A stretch of DNA of 64,000 bases from NCBI GenBank assembly GCA_029448655.1, contig JACCLO010000008.1, forward strand, positions 2,170,001 through 2,234,000, in the 5' to 3' direction. Source of the stretch: Wolfiporia cocos. Taxonomy: Eukaryota > Basidiomycota > Agaricomycetes > Polyporales > Phaeolaceae. This document shows positions 34,522-47,356 of this stretch, one piece after another. A program made the position numbers and the translations under genes. How positions within the stretch are numbered: the first letter of the stretch is position 1; each line of letters begins with the position of its first letter. Under the pieces are notes generated by a model. That model worked only from the letters and a program-made list of their open reading frames with translations. It ran no database searches and had not been told where the DNA came from.

Positions 34522-37500
34522 TCACAGGATGGTCTTGGCTATGCGTTCCCATATCGCCACGGGATTATTCACCCTGTGAGACCGCGGTAAGTACTTAACC
34601 CACCAGTGAGAAGTCGGAGGTTCCGCAGCGAACCGTCTTCTAGAAAGCAAGAATATACTTACAGCTCCGCCGTTAGCGGGAGATTTATGTCGGCGGGGTG
34701 ATCTTGCCATTCTATAGTGGCAATGTATTAGACAAGATGCACTAAAGGGATAAGTCCTTGCGGCCACTGCTTGGACAACGCTCACCTTCGGGCCCGGTAG
34801 GGTCTTCGATGCCAAACCCAAGCCTCCATGTGATGCCCACGACACTGTTCGTCTTGCTATATGTTCCGCCACGCACTGTATGTCAATCGTGACAGCAGCA
34901 CCCTGATGAATACGTACAAGTCTGGTGGCGCCAATGAATCATTCTTGAGCTGCGCTGTCTGAATTACAATTGAGCGTGTCAGTATGGTGGATTTCATTGA
35001 CGGTCAGACTCCTAACCTTGATTTCCGTGTCAATCTCTGTGAAATGAGTGGACTGTCCTCCCACCACTCCGCAGTATTGTTGCTGGATGTCACTCTTGCC
35101 CCCGACAACCACAGTCGTGGCGCCCTCTTCCTTGGCCATAGTAATCTAGATAGATAACATTTCGGGATTCAATCGACATTTACTCCATAAGTGAACATTG
35201 CCTACGCTGAAAAGCGAACAGGAGCTCGCACATCTGCACACGTCATACACAAAGTGCTTAGTGATTTGACGAATTGCAGCTGATTTTGGAAGACAGACCT
35301 CCCGTTGCTCACTATTGCGACCTTTCTCGGATCAAATAACGCCTCGACAGGAGGGTCCCTTTCAAATGGCTGACACTCGTCCCCTAGCCTTTTACACCCA
35401 ACGTCATCATACAATCGCCATAATCAATAGGATTTGTAACCTACTCTTGGCTGAACGCGTCACCTTGCCCGTTGACGGTACGATCTACCACCTTGCCCAG
35501 CCAATCGTACGGCGCAGGGAATGGCGTGTGATTTGCGAATGCCCAGTTCAGAGGGTTATATAGGAGCTTATTATCTGGATCCGCGCCCTGTGCAATGGCA
35601 CGAACGATACGCCGCGCAAGAGGGCCTGCGCGTGCCTCAGTTTGCAGTCCAGCTTGCGGGATGGTAGTTGATTTAGGCCCGGCGATCTATAGGTTCCGTT
35701 GATGCATATGTTGATAATATAGCTAGATTACGCACGATGCGATGTAGCCACTACGCCGTTTAAATGTTAGGCTCAGCATCAAATGTTCAAATGAAGCCAA
35801 ACACACATGGGCTATGCAGATGTAACCTTGCGAAATTGTTTTATCTCTGTCAGCTGGACTGTGCCACATGTGACAGCATAATCGCTTCACCTCCTCCGTT
35901 GTTTGTCTTTCAACAATCCGTCAGCATATGCCATAATAATTCCTGTAAAATCGCGCTTACCACATCCACGACGAGCTTCTTTGCACCCGCATCTTTCAGC
36001 CCCTGAAGACCCACTAACAAGCTCTTCTGCAAGGCGTCGAAATCACTCGCCGCAAAGCTTCCTAGCATCAACACGCCCGTCTTCTCCTCTGCATCGTCAG
36101 TCGCATTGACGTCTAGCATGTAGAACTGCGCCACGCCCCCGCTCCCGTTCAGTGGCTTCTTCGGCGTCAAAGCGACGGGAAGCTCGATGTCCTGCATCTT
36201 CTGGCGTGTCATGGTGTCCTCAAGCAGTGCGTTGATTAGGTGCTTGCGTGTTGGATGACGCGGAGCCTGTAGAGGACGCTGTGCAGCAGATGCCGGTGCA
36301 GGAGGGCGGCCAGCATACAAGTCGACGCCGTTGGTGAGTTCGTTGGCGACGCAATGGGCGGCGCGGAATGTCGTGGAGTCGTTCCAGGGTTCTGCAACGT
36401 CTAGCAGACGTGAGCGATACGGAAGCTAAAGCGCAATTCACCAAGGAGGTCAGCATTCCGTTCACAGGCATCATATCCATGCAGCAGACCCAGAAGACGT
36501 TCATTACGACTATATTGTTCAAATGTGCCTACGTACCGTAACATTGACAATGTCTTGGCGTCCTGATGGACGCAGCGCCATGGTGACTTCATCAATCAAT
36601 GGCAAGGTCTGCTGTGCAAAGTCTCCCAACTGATACGCCCAACCATCTTCAGTACGCATATAGCTTGCGAAGAATCTGAAACGTATTCTACTGGTTACCC
36701 TCTTGCTCTTCGTACAGAGTGACCGACGACGCACAGGTTCTGACGTGTGCCGCGGCCTTGGAATTTCCCTGTGACCAGCGCGTTCGCGTCCACAGCTACA
36801 AATGGGTCTTCACCGTTGATCAGAAGCACCTCCGCACCAGATAGCTATTGATTAATGTTAGATCAAATAAGCCCTGATTTGGAGCACTAACCGACTCTAG
36901 ACCGCCTTTCAGACCGGCTGGGAGTGCGTCTTGCCACACACGCATCGCGTCCTCGCCAAACTCGGCGGACGTAACTGTGTATGCTTCCGGGGCTATATGT
37001 ACATGTTGCAATCCGTCTGAAGGGTCAGTCAATAGAACGAGAGGAGTCGGAAGATAGCTTATGAACAGCGCTGCCAAGGACAAGTTGCCGTTGTAGATAG
37101 GTCATGTAGCCTGAGGTATGTTCACACCTACCGTCATAGCATAAGTTGATATACGCGCAATGTCCATCATTCAGCCGCTTCAAGGCGCGCGAGATGGCTA
37201 GATGTAGATCGAAATCGGAGGGAAATTCCGGTATTTGACTTGAGATGTCAGCCAAGTCGCCCAATACATCGGCGTGTACATCGTCTGAAAAGGGCGGAGG
37301 TGCGTGGCGCTGATAATTTACAGAAGTATGAAACGCAAGGGTCTTGTTTACGACCTCAACGATCTGAGCGGGGAATGTAATGTCAATTAGAGTCAGCAAA
37401 AGTACAGATAGGAGATACAACGCCCGCTCTGTGATCAATTTCTACATCCAATATTCCACAAGACGATGCGTGTTATAAAGCGTTTCGAGTTTGAAATTAC

Positions 37501-37669
37501 GTACATTGTTCTTTAACTCTGCGTCAACTGGGAAGGACATAAAGCATGCCCTCACATCTGCAGGCGATACCCACGTCTGGTTCGCGATTGCGGCACAAGG
37601 GTCACCTAGCAAATTGGCAGCTAGAGTAGGGCCAGCCAGGGCAAGAGATATAATCCCAAAGCCGAGCAT
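34522..37669 (-). CDS. Secreted S41-family peptidase (fungal CPAF/UstP-like)
   Basis: The start at 37669 gives a signal peptide (MLGFGIISLALAGPTLA). The N-terminal domain follows, with DPCAAIANQTWVSPADVRACF, DLHLAISRALKRLNDGHCAY and LPTPLVLLTD. The middle part contains LIDEVTMALRPSGRQDI and KKPLNGSGGVAQFYMLD. The protease core is complete after splicing: KKLVVDV|TNNGGG, ARAGPLARRIVRAIAQGADPD, LNWAFANHTPFP, CQPFERDPPVEALFDPRKVAIVSNGR|CASSCSLFS|ITMAKEEGATTVVVGGK. CASSCS contains the catalytic serine and YCGVVGGQST follows. The end is VGITWRLGFGIEDP, EWQDHPADINLPL and NNPVAIWERIAKTIL, with the stop at 34522-34524. The closest named relatives I know are fungal S41 proteins such as UstP of ustiloxin clusters. 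Introns are numerous and in frame. An upstream in-frame ATG at 37762 is possible. Confidence 0.87.
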
Positions 37670-37886
37670 CTGGTACAGTAGCAGCGACCTGACCGTAGGA
37701 CTATGACTGAGAGCCGCCACTAACAGTGCTGACCAGACAATGACAGATCGCTCGGCTGCCATGCGCGTCTAGAGGGTCATAGCGCGCAGTGACTTTCAGT
37801 ATGAGTATTCGTGTTATGTGCGTGATCACGAAATGTGTGATATAGTGACTCCGCCTCGCGGATTTCTACCCACTGGTCTACGGTCA

Positions 37887-37894
37887 ATTATATA
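37887..37894 (-). promoter_or_regulatory. TATA-like element upstream of the S41 peptidase
   Basis: TATATAAT on the minus strand, about 220 nt upstream of the ATG at 37669 and 125 nt upstream of the alternative ATG at 37762. Confidence 0.35.
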
Positions 37895-37965
37895 CATGGT
37901 GGGGCTACACTAGCAGTTGCATTGTCCGAGGAAGCCTCTCCTAAGTGATTTCGCATCCCTCTCAA

Positions 37966-40900
37966 TCACTGCACACCGGCCATTTTCTTCAATATGGAGA
38001 ACTCATTCTTGCCTGTGGCCTTGCAGAGGGCATAGAACTTTGATGATGGGTCCGCGAGGAGCGCTGCCGGCTTGTCAAACTCTGCAATGCGTCCCTGGTC
38101 CAGTAACATGACCTGGAAGCATATGGGTGAACAGATTTTAACAATGTATGCAGAAAACTTACTCTGTCATAGTCAATGACGGTACGTAACCGATGCGCGA
38201 TCGTCAAGATCGTGCTTTCAGCGAATTCTCTGTAGTATAACAGTCAGAATCGTCTATTTAGCTGGACGTGCTCTGTAGGACGTACTGTCGGATCGTTTTG
38301 CCGATCAATTCATCAGTCGCATAATCAACACTACACAAGCATGAGCTCTGGTATTTGTTCAGGCAAGGTGCCAGACACACCTAGCGGTCGCCTGTAAGGA
38401 ATACGTCAACATAGTTTGTGTGGGGATGTACATGATGAACGTACCTCATCCATCAGCAGCACTTTCGATCGTTTCAGGATCGCGCGGGCCATACATAACA
38501 GTTGTTTCTCTCTAGAAGACTCGTCAGTACGAGTGTATATAGCCTGCTATGAACGCACCCAGTGGAGAAATTCTCCCCACCCTCAGACACAGAAGAGTCG
38601 AGGTTTCGGAACACATTTGCGTTCACGGTCTCGCTATCTTCCGCAGGCTCATCAGCTGAAGGTATGAGGTGCACACGCCGGAGCGCCTCATACTGTGAGA
38701 TCGTACGAAAGGCGTGAGAGAATATATACATTATCAGAGAAGCTTGACGTACGATTTCAGCGTCCTCGTACTCATTGAAGACATCCAAAGTCGATCGAAG
38801 CGTCCCACTCAGGATCGTCGGATCCTCTGAGCGTCTGCATCAGCTTCTGCATGTCCAATACAATGTCAAACGTACGCGGAATGATCGTCAACTTGCCCCG
38901 CAGATCCGTCAGGCCCATCTGGGAGATATCGAGCCCATCGATCAAGATGCGACCCTCTGTAGGCTCGACGAAGCGGAAGAAGGACAACGCGAGTGTGCTC
39001 TTTCCCGAGCCCGTGCGCCCGAGCACGCCCACCTTTTCTCCTGGGTGGATCGTGAATGAAAGGTTATGCAAGACATTAGGTAGATCGGGCTGAAAGTAAT
39101 CACAATCAGCGATGTCTGTAGTTCTTATGATCATAAGATGCGAGAGTCAAGACGCGTACCGCATAGCGGATGACAAGGTTTTCACACTCGATTTGACCCT
39201 TCTCAGGCCATGACGCTGGCGGGCGCGGCTCGATGAATTCTGGAGGCTCACGGGGCAGCTCTGAGAACTCCTTAATGCGTTCGACAGCCACCTACAGTAA
39301 TCCAAAACGTGAGTTTACTCTCAGAAAATATGAAAGTCACATACCATGGATTGCTCAAGACCAACAAACCGTCGAACCTGAGTTGAGAGTTAGCACAAAT
39401 ACAAGACCGTGCTGGCTCTCGGCAATTACATACCAGGAAGAGCAGCTACATCAGTGCTCGCAAGTCAGTCTCTGGATCACATAACTGTCGAAATATCGAA
39501 TCACGTACGTCGTTCATGATCGTAGAAGCAAAGGCAAGCGCAAAGCCCGCCAGAGAAGCGGTGATGCCAGGAGTGAGGATGGCCACGAAAGCAGTGACTC
39601 CGATGACGGCACTCGACAAGAGGTTGAAACGGGCAGAAAGCCATCGGTTCACTAAAGGCTGTTAGCCACAGAACTTATCTGCACGATGTACACAAACGTA
39701 CCGCCCCACATCCAGTAGTACGGGTTCGTGTTCTGACAGTACGTCGTAAGTCATACACACTACGGGCTACGAACCGTACTCACCGTATCGACGCAGCGAA
39801 GCATGTCACGCATGAACTTAGTGGAGGCACCGAAGGCTCGGAGGACTGTCACTCCAGCAATAGTCTCCCCATAGATTGAATATAGGGGAGAGCGGGTCAC
39901 AGAGTCTGCAAAATATATGAGAGGCGAACAGTTAATAAATCTCAGATACATACCTAACCTGCGCATGTCCCGAGATGTTTGACCGTAAACCTGAACCAGA
40001 ATGTCAGAATGCTGGGGCTGCAGAAGCAGTAGACGAGGAAACCCACTCTGCCAACTATTGACACAATCAAATGAATACGGCATTGTTATCGGACAATTTC
40101 ATGGTCACTTACCGCTATAATAGAGTGCTCCGAAAATGACAGCTGCCAGCAGGAAGGGCAAGCCACCGACGTATGTTATTGTAATAAACGTCGTGGTGGC
40201 CGATAGCGCGTAGACCATACTACGACCGAAGTTGTCCGGCAAGTTGCTGTCAACACCTACAAAACCAAATTGAATCATGCGGCTGGGTCTAATGATTGGT
40301 GAACAGACCTTCAAAATCTTTGCCGAAGCGGTTGAGCAGTCGCCCACGAGAGACAGTATCATGGAACCGAATGTTCGCAAACAAGACACCCTCCAACAAT
40401 CCTGACGCTACATAAATAAATAGTCCAGGAGCAGAATGAGGATGCCTACTTTGGTACAGAACCGTTGACGCATGAATACCTCCCCGATCTTGCGAAACAA
40501 TGAGCACTGAAGTTGCCGCTAGAAGGATTGACGTAACTTACACAGAACGAACCAACGTAGGGTGGAGAGGACGACACCTAAATTGTTGGTCAGTCAGGCT
40601 ACGACAAAAATATCAGCAGCTGTAAATGTCTCACCCGCCATGGTGATCTTACACAACATAGTTAGCATGGATATCACAGCCATCAAGCATCGAAGAAGTG
40701 ACTCACAGCTGCATAGACGGAGATGTAGAAGATTGGGCTCTTTGGTGATGTTGATTCCAACGCCGAACCTGTCCAAATTCTATCGGAACGTATGAGATGC
40801 CACAACATCGACCAGTCGCCCGAGACCAACTTACCGGAGCCATCCATTCTCTGCGACAGGACTCATGGCAGCAAGCAGCAACGCAAACGCGAAGAACGCC

Positions 40901-43900
40901 CAGTAGCCATATCCACCAAACGCATTGATGTAGGTCATCCAGATGTCTTTGCTGATGCGCCCCACCGCACGCTTCTCTTCCTCGATGAGTTTGCGCGGGG
41001 CCTTCTTCTGCTCGACCTTCACTTCGGTACTAACAATAGTTGACGTGGTTTCCGAGGTAGCCTCCGCTGAGCCTTCGGTGTCCTTCTCGAGCACGAGGTC
41101 CTCGACTTCTGTTTTGGCCGTCTCTTCTTGCTCATCGCTGGCATCGGCCGCTCCCGATTGGACGAGAGTACTGAGGACACCAGAGGAGCGGAATTTGTCG
41201 TTGTCGCCTTGGAAGATGACTCGACCGTTGTCGAGGGCCACGATGAAGCTGGCACTGGGCGCGCATAATTGAACATGGTGTGAGACTAGGATGATTGTCC
41301 GGCCGCGCATCAGGTCACCCTTTAGGCACTGATAGTAGAGATGATGAGCAGTATGCGCGTCCACTAAGATTCGCTGGTGTTAGTGCTAGTAGATTGCTAT
41401 CGGAAAGCTTGTTTACCCGCTGAGAGAACATCGTCCAAGAGAAGTATAGAAGCACGAGAATATACCGCCCGAGCGAGCGATACTATGATTGAAGAGTAAG
41501 CCCGAGGGACATGAAAATCTGATCGAAATGAAAACATACCTCTCGCTTTTTGCCCACCAGACAAATTGACCTGGAGAGCAATAAGCAATGCGATTCACAA
41601 AGTCTAGCAGTCATACTCACTCCTCGTTCACCGATTTCCGACAGGTCACCATCCTCAAGGATCTTGAGATCGCTCAAGAGCGCGCATGCCTACGATCAAA
41701 GCGATCAATCAACGATAACGGAACCGCGACAAAGCCACTATACCTCGAGCGTTTTCTGGTACCGCTCTGCGTCGTATGGCAAATCGAACAGGATGTTGTC
41801 TGCAACCACATCAGGAACGATGGCCAAAAGCAAAACGTAGTAAAACGCACCCTTGATAGAGGCATTCCGAAGCCAAGCGCTCTAGGGGCGACGGTAAGCC
41901 ACCAGCTGGTGTACTGATCTAGAATGCAAATACCTGGGGGACATACGCGCAAACGCCCTGCACAACCCACTCCTCGTCCGACACAGCCTGCCCAGTGAAC
42001 GCGGCGATCGTATCCGGCGGCGACCGCGGGCACGTCACCTGTCCCGCCAGGATATCCGCCTCACCGAGCAGCGCTATCATACTCTGATCAGCCCACAACC
42101 TCTTCTCCGCGACGAACGTCACGTACCCAACAGCAACAGCGACTTTCCACTGCCCAGCTTGCCGCAGACGAGCGAGAGCTCACCGAGCGGGAAGTCGAGG
42201 CTGAGGTCCATGAGGATGAACTTCTGCTTGGGGGTCGCAGCGGCGGAGGGCGCTGCGCTCGCGCCCCGGATACGGTCTTGCGGCCAGGTGATCGTGGCGG
42301 ACTGTAGCGTGATGGGGTGCGCCTGCCCGTCAAGGGGCTCTACGGCCGCGACTTCAGCGCCATGCAGGTATTTCTCGATGCGTCGGAGAGATACAAGAGA
42401 CTGGAGGGTGTGAGTTGTGCTGTGTGGCTGATGCAAGTAGAATGTGGCGCACCTGGAGCATGTTGATGAAAGTCTCTGGCAGGGCGTTGAGGGCGAACTT
42501 CATTTCGTTGAAGACTACCATTGCGTCACCGTCACGTTCTGCATCAATTTTCGAACAACTTACCAGTGATCTACAGCAGATATGTCAGTGAACAGCGAGA
42601 CAAGCTGTTATGCTATGACTCACAGCTGTGAATGCGGTAGAGGGTGTCAACACCTGCTTGCGAACAACGGCAAAGTGCCAGAAAGATACCAGCGTCACGA
42701 AGATCGGTGACGCATTCCTGTATGATAATAGCATCAGCAACCGTCAATGAAACTGTGCAATTGACGAACCATATAGTATTGAACAAAACTTCAATGAGAT
42801 AGTTCAATCGCTGGTACTTAAGCTCCCTAACTCTGATCTTCATCACTCGCTCCTCAAAGCTGCGTTCCCAAGCCATGAACTAAGCCGTGTTATTCAATGA
42901 TCCCGATGACAAAACCAAAGGTCATATAACACACACCTTCAGCATACGAATACCGCCGAGGATCTGACCACATTATCAGCGTAACATATCATAAACAAAC
43001 TCATGTTGCATACCTCATTCATCAGGCCAACACGCTCATCACGGGCCTTCATGAGGTTGTCCTGCGCGCCAACGACGACTTTGCCCGCGTAGTGGTTCAA
43101 CGGCAAGAAGAGGCACGTTACAGCCAGTCCGAAGAAGCACGACACCCCTACGGACAATCATCGCGTCAGAACGAACCGGGAAAGCGGCATCACAAAGCGT
43201 ACCTAGCAGATGATACAAGAAGATCGTCCCGATGGTCAGCTCAATAGGCGAATCTGCAGTGATCATTCAGTTACTTGCGGCAGCGTCATATCCAGCTGTG
43301 TCATACCGATCAATGTGAACAAATGCCACGCGAACTCGCTGACACGGTCCACGTCTGTCGTCATGAGCGTCATGATCTGTGCCTTGCTCGAGAATTCATT
43401 CTCTTCAGCATCCTTCTTTTTTGCGCCATCTTCGGCACTACCGTTTTCTGCATTGTCGTTTTGCTCATCGGGTTTAGCGGGTCCGGCGGAGGACGCGACG
43501 TCCTTCCTAACGAGCGTCTTCGCGAAGAGGATTGAGTTGAGTTGCACACGAAGGCTGACCTGCAATGTCGTCGTGGAGAGGGACCATAGTTGACCGGTTA
43601 CTGTGGCACAGTGAGTCGAAGATATAAAACAGGTCAATTGTCACCTACTCAGGAGCATTATCGCATTGCTGAAGAATAGACCCGCGCAGTACACCCAGCC
43701 CCAGCCTCTATCGGTCCGCTCGGGGTCCAGCTCAAGATACCTGACGACTCTTTGCAAGAAATACGCCGGTACATAGAACAGTACCGCCGCAATCGACGCA
43801 AGCACGACCACCAACAGCAGCAGCTTCTCATTCACGCGGATCAGCCTATACCCCAGCTCCCATCCGGAACCAGGTTTCGGGCGCCACGACCCGATTTGCA

Positions 43901-45237
43901 GCTTCCACCGGCGCAGTGCACCGCGCATGTTATTGAATATGGTCGTTGCGCGCATGTCCGCGGGCACGATCGGCAGGTCGGCGATCTCGAGGCTCTCGGA
44001 CGTGTTCCCGAGCATGACTACCTTCGTGGTGTACGAGAACAGCAGGGTGTCCCAGACGGACGCGCCCGTGACTCCGCAGACGTTGTCATCGTATGTCGCG
44101 CTCACCTTCGCGAGCGTCTTGTCTGAGTAGATCTGCTCGGGCGGGTAGTGCAGTGCAGGGCCGCAGGGTGTCGTGATGGCGATGACCAGCGAGAGAATGT
44201 AGAGCGCCAGAGTAGCATACCAGAGCCCAAGGGGAACCGTAGAGAACAGGTAGAGCCCAAGGGGAACCGTAGAGAACAGGTAGATCCCACTGTCTGAGAG
44301 CTTGGATGAAGGCAGGATCGCCGTTGCGAACAGAAAACCGGAGGCTACGGACGTCAGCGCGAACAAGTGGGCCACGGAGGTCTCATGCTCTGAGTTGCGC
44401 TGTGACACTGAACGAGCGGCAACCAACAGAACATAGAACGCGAAGACGATATGGATGATGTGGACCGCCAAGTCACTTTGGCCTTCCTCGACTAGCGACC
44501 AGCCGAGGCAAGCACATTGGATGACGAGGATCGCAGACAGGAAGACTGCGATGGCAATTTTCCTCAGCCGCGCCTGCATTCGAGCTCAGCGCAATGTTGC
44601 TTGCACTGTAATTGTGCACCTACTCTGAACCAGAATGCCTCTTCGTTTACAGGGGTACCGTCAATGAGGTCCTCGGGTTTTGTGACGTTGAAAGGATCCC
44701 GTTGCAAGACGTCGTCGTCATCAACAGGCAGCTGTATTTTGCCTTCTCTGGGCCGCATGGCCAGAAAGGTGAGCAGGCTGCATCCTGCGCTCACCGCGAG
44801 GGCGATTGCGACCTCGAGCTGGTACTGTGGCATGGCAGTCGAGTGCAAGGCAGGTAAACCTGGAGTTCGCAACGGGCAAAATATCAGTGAGATGTTGGCG
44901 GCTCCGGAAACTAGAGTGACTCGAGCGCAGTCAGGCAGCCCGATCACGGAGCTGCCAATGGTTGGGCATCGCGATGTTCGCTTGCGTCGTTTAAGGGAAC
45001 ATACCTGTCGAGACCGCCAGTATCTCTCCCCTCGTGAAGTTGAGTGAGCACCCTCAACGCCCCCGCTTCTATGCGCTTTTGAAGATTTGAAAAACCACTA
45101 GAGCAGCGTAAGGCACCGAGAAAGAAGTGGTGACCGATCAAGGGGGCATCCCACATGCGCCTCGACGATAACGACGTGGCGCCGGCGCTAGCGGGAGCGC
45201 CCGCCGCGATGCAACTGTGGCCGAGGATTTCATGCAT
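37966..45237 (-). CDS. Full-length ABCC (MRP/Ybt1-like) ABC transporter
   Basis: A multi-intron gene encoding TMD0-TMD1-NBD1-TMD2-NBD2. The N-terminal hydrophobic region (about 44950-44200) contains several helices and an in-frame 10-residue duplication. NBD1 has Walker A GKLGSGKS (about 42150), the signature VNLSGGQKAR (about 41570), Walker B ILLLDDVLSA and the H-loop TIILVSHHVQL. NBD2 has Walker A GRTGSGKSTLALSFFRF (about 39010), RILIDGLDIS, IIP|QDPTILSGTLRSTLDVF across an intron and the signature NFSTG|EKQLLCMARAILKRSKVLLMDE|ATAS|VDYATDELIGKTI over several introns. The C-terminus is LLDQGRIAEFDKPAALL and the stop is at 37966-37968. All catalytic motifs are intact, although the NBD2 signature is FSTGE rather than LSGGQ, as is common in this branch. 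It exports organic anions or conjugates at the vacuole or plasma membrane, by family knowledge. The 5' exon (45237 or a later ATG at 45156) is uncertain. Confidence 0.85.
44222..44281. repeat. 30-bp perfect in-frame tandem duplication inside the ABC transporter
   Basis: Two identical 30-nt units encode YLFSTVPLGL twice in a predicted transmembrane segment of the N-terminal domain. The lack of mismatches indicates a recent duplication. Confidence 0.85.
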
Positions 45238-45835
45238 TGCAAAAAAATATAGTGACAATTATCGTCGCTGGTATTGGGTCGTATTGAGTGCGAGAGACAC
45301 GTACGATGCACACTCTTATACTAGACGATGAGAGGTACAGTTGATGTAACCGCCGAGGCCAGAGTATAAACAGTTCTCCAGGAGTCTTAACCCTCCATTG
45401 CAGAGATGCGCCAACTCAGTAGCATTTCAAAGCTGCCGATAAAACAGGTGACTCAGGGATAGTTGTTTCAGCCACCATGGCAGGGTGTCCATGATAAATG
45501 TTAAAATTGTAGCGCTACCAACGAGGAGTCATGAGGCCCATTTAGGGCAGGGTTCTGGGCCTCTGTTGTGACTGTAGCATTTGCTAATTATCTGGTAAGC
45601 TATTACGGTGGGAATACATAGGAGAGTTGACAGAGAATGGTGCATCTCGTGAGACTCGAGGCTACCTTGATCCGCCATGTCTAGGGCGTCTATCTGCTGC
45701 CCAGACGATCTGTGACAGACGCGACGCGACATGTCACATCTCTACGCGCTTGGTCACGGTGTGACCGACGCGTTTGTGCGTGTGCCCTCCTCATCATCGC
45801 AGCCATACCGCACGACTTCTTCTCGCCTTGCAAGC
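45238..45835. promoter_or_regulatory. Divergent promoter region, ABC transporter / DNA primase
   Basis: About 600 bp between divergent genes. An in-frame ATG at 45731 would add 35 poorly conserved residues to the primase and is not preferred. No clear core promoter element is seen. Confidence 0.4.
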
Positions 45836-47356
45836 ATGGCCATCAACGAGCAGGAGCCTGTCTCCGCGGAAATCATGCTTGCCTTCTACAAACGTCTGTA
45901 CCCGTTCAAGTCGATATTTAGCTGGCTAAACCACGAGCACGTACCGACGAAGCTCTTCACCAACCGCGAGTTCGCGTTCACGCTCCAGGGCGACGTATAC
46001 CTGCGATACAACTCATTCGAGAGGGCAGATGAGCTGAAGAAGCAAGTCTGCGCCCTCAACCCCACGCGATTCGAGATTGGGCCCGTGTACAGCGCGAGGG
46101 TACGTTCCGTTCGCCCACCGCTCCCAGCGCGCCTTGACGCCCGCGCAGCCACGCGACAAAAAGACCGTCCGGCCCGCCAACTTCACGGCACAGCTGCGCG
46201 AGCTCGTCTTCGACATCGACATGACGGACTACGACGCGATCCGCACGTGCTGCGCCGGCGCGGACATCTGCCGGCGCTGCTGGGCGTTCATCGCCGCCGC
46301 CGTGCGCGTGCTCGACCACGCCATACGCGACAACTTCGGGTACAAGCACCTCCTGTGGGTGTACTCCGGGCGCCGTGGGATACACCTATGGATATCCGAC
46401 CGCGAGGCGATGGAGCTCACGGACGAGCAGCGCCGCGCGCTTGTCGGGTGGCTCATGGTCATACAGGGCGGGAAGGAGATGCACAAGAAGGTCAACGTGC
46501 GGCAGGGCTCGCGCACTCTGCCTCCGTCTATAAAGTGCGTGCTCTTGCGTGATATCCGCCGAACCATAATTTTATTGCGATTGACAGATCGGCGCTGGAC
46601 CCACTAGCCACTGTCTTTGGCGACTTGATCCTGGAAGACCAGAATTGTTTCGAGTCAGAGGAGGGCTGGAAGGCGCTCATCCAGCTCATCCCAGATAAGG
46701 CAGTCGCTGAGTATCTCGCCGCTAAGTGGGGATCTGAACCGATGCGCTCGTCCGAGGACAAGTGGGATGACCTGAAGAAGGAGGTGCGCAAGCTCGACAA
46801 GGGCACCGCAAAGCGGGTGCGTATCTCCTCTTCTCCCCCACCGACACTGCCCTTGCCTGATTGCGGTCTTGATTTTCCAACGCGCGTGCCTCGTAGAACG
46901 CCCTCCAAGCAGCGGTGGAAGACATCATCCTGCAGTACACCTACCCACGCCTGGACGCGGAGGTCTCGAAGCACAGAAACCACCTTCTCAAAGCGCCGTT
47001 CTGCGTGCACCCGAAAACAGGCCGCGTGTGCGTGCCTGTCGACCCTGCCGCAATTGACTCATTCCGTCCCGAGCGCGTGCCCACCGTGAGTCTGCTGCTG
47101 CGGGAGCTCGACGAGATCGCCGTTGCACCAGGTGCAGGAGAAGACGCCGGAGGAGAAGAAGGGACCGGGGAACATCATTCCGGTATGTCGGACAAGCCAT
47201 GGCATGAAGTACGGCTAACGGTTTGTGGTCTGGGCAGATTGGGAACGGACCTCTCTCAAGCCATATGTTGCCTTACTGGACAGGCACGTTGCAGCGCTCA
47301 TGCAGGAGGTCCGACAGGCCAAACGTGCTGCACCGACATACGACGCCTCGTGGTGA
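45836..47356 (+). CDS. PRI1: DNA primase small (catalytic) subunit
   Basis: The catalytic subunit of the polymerase-alpha/primase complex, which makes RNA primers in the nucleus. The start at 45836 (MAINEQEPVSAEIMLAFYKRLYPF) matches the family N-terminus. Next are WLNHEHVPTKLFTNREFAFTL, YLRYNSFERADELKKQV and, after an intron, FTAQLRELVFDIDMTDYD, with the metal-binding DxD aspartates. The zinc motif CCAGADICRRCW and WVYSGRRGIHLWISD are intact. Three more introns join RTLPPSIK to SALDPLATVFGDLIL, DKGTAKR to NALQAAVEDIILQYTYPRLD and HHS to DWERTSLKPYVALLDRHVAAL. The KAPFCVHPKTGRVCVPVD motif is a family hallmark. Stop at 47354-47356. Housekeeping gene. Confidence 0.93.

Noticed and set aside
45731..45835. 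Upstream ATG extension of the primase
   Set aside because: The 35 added residues are not typical of the family, whereas the ATG at 45836 gives a normal N-terminus.
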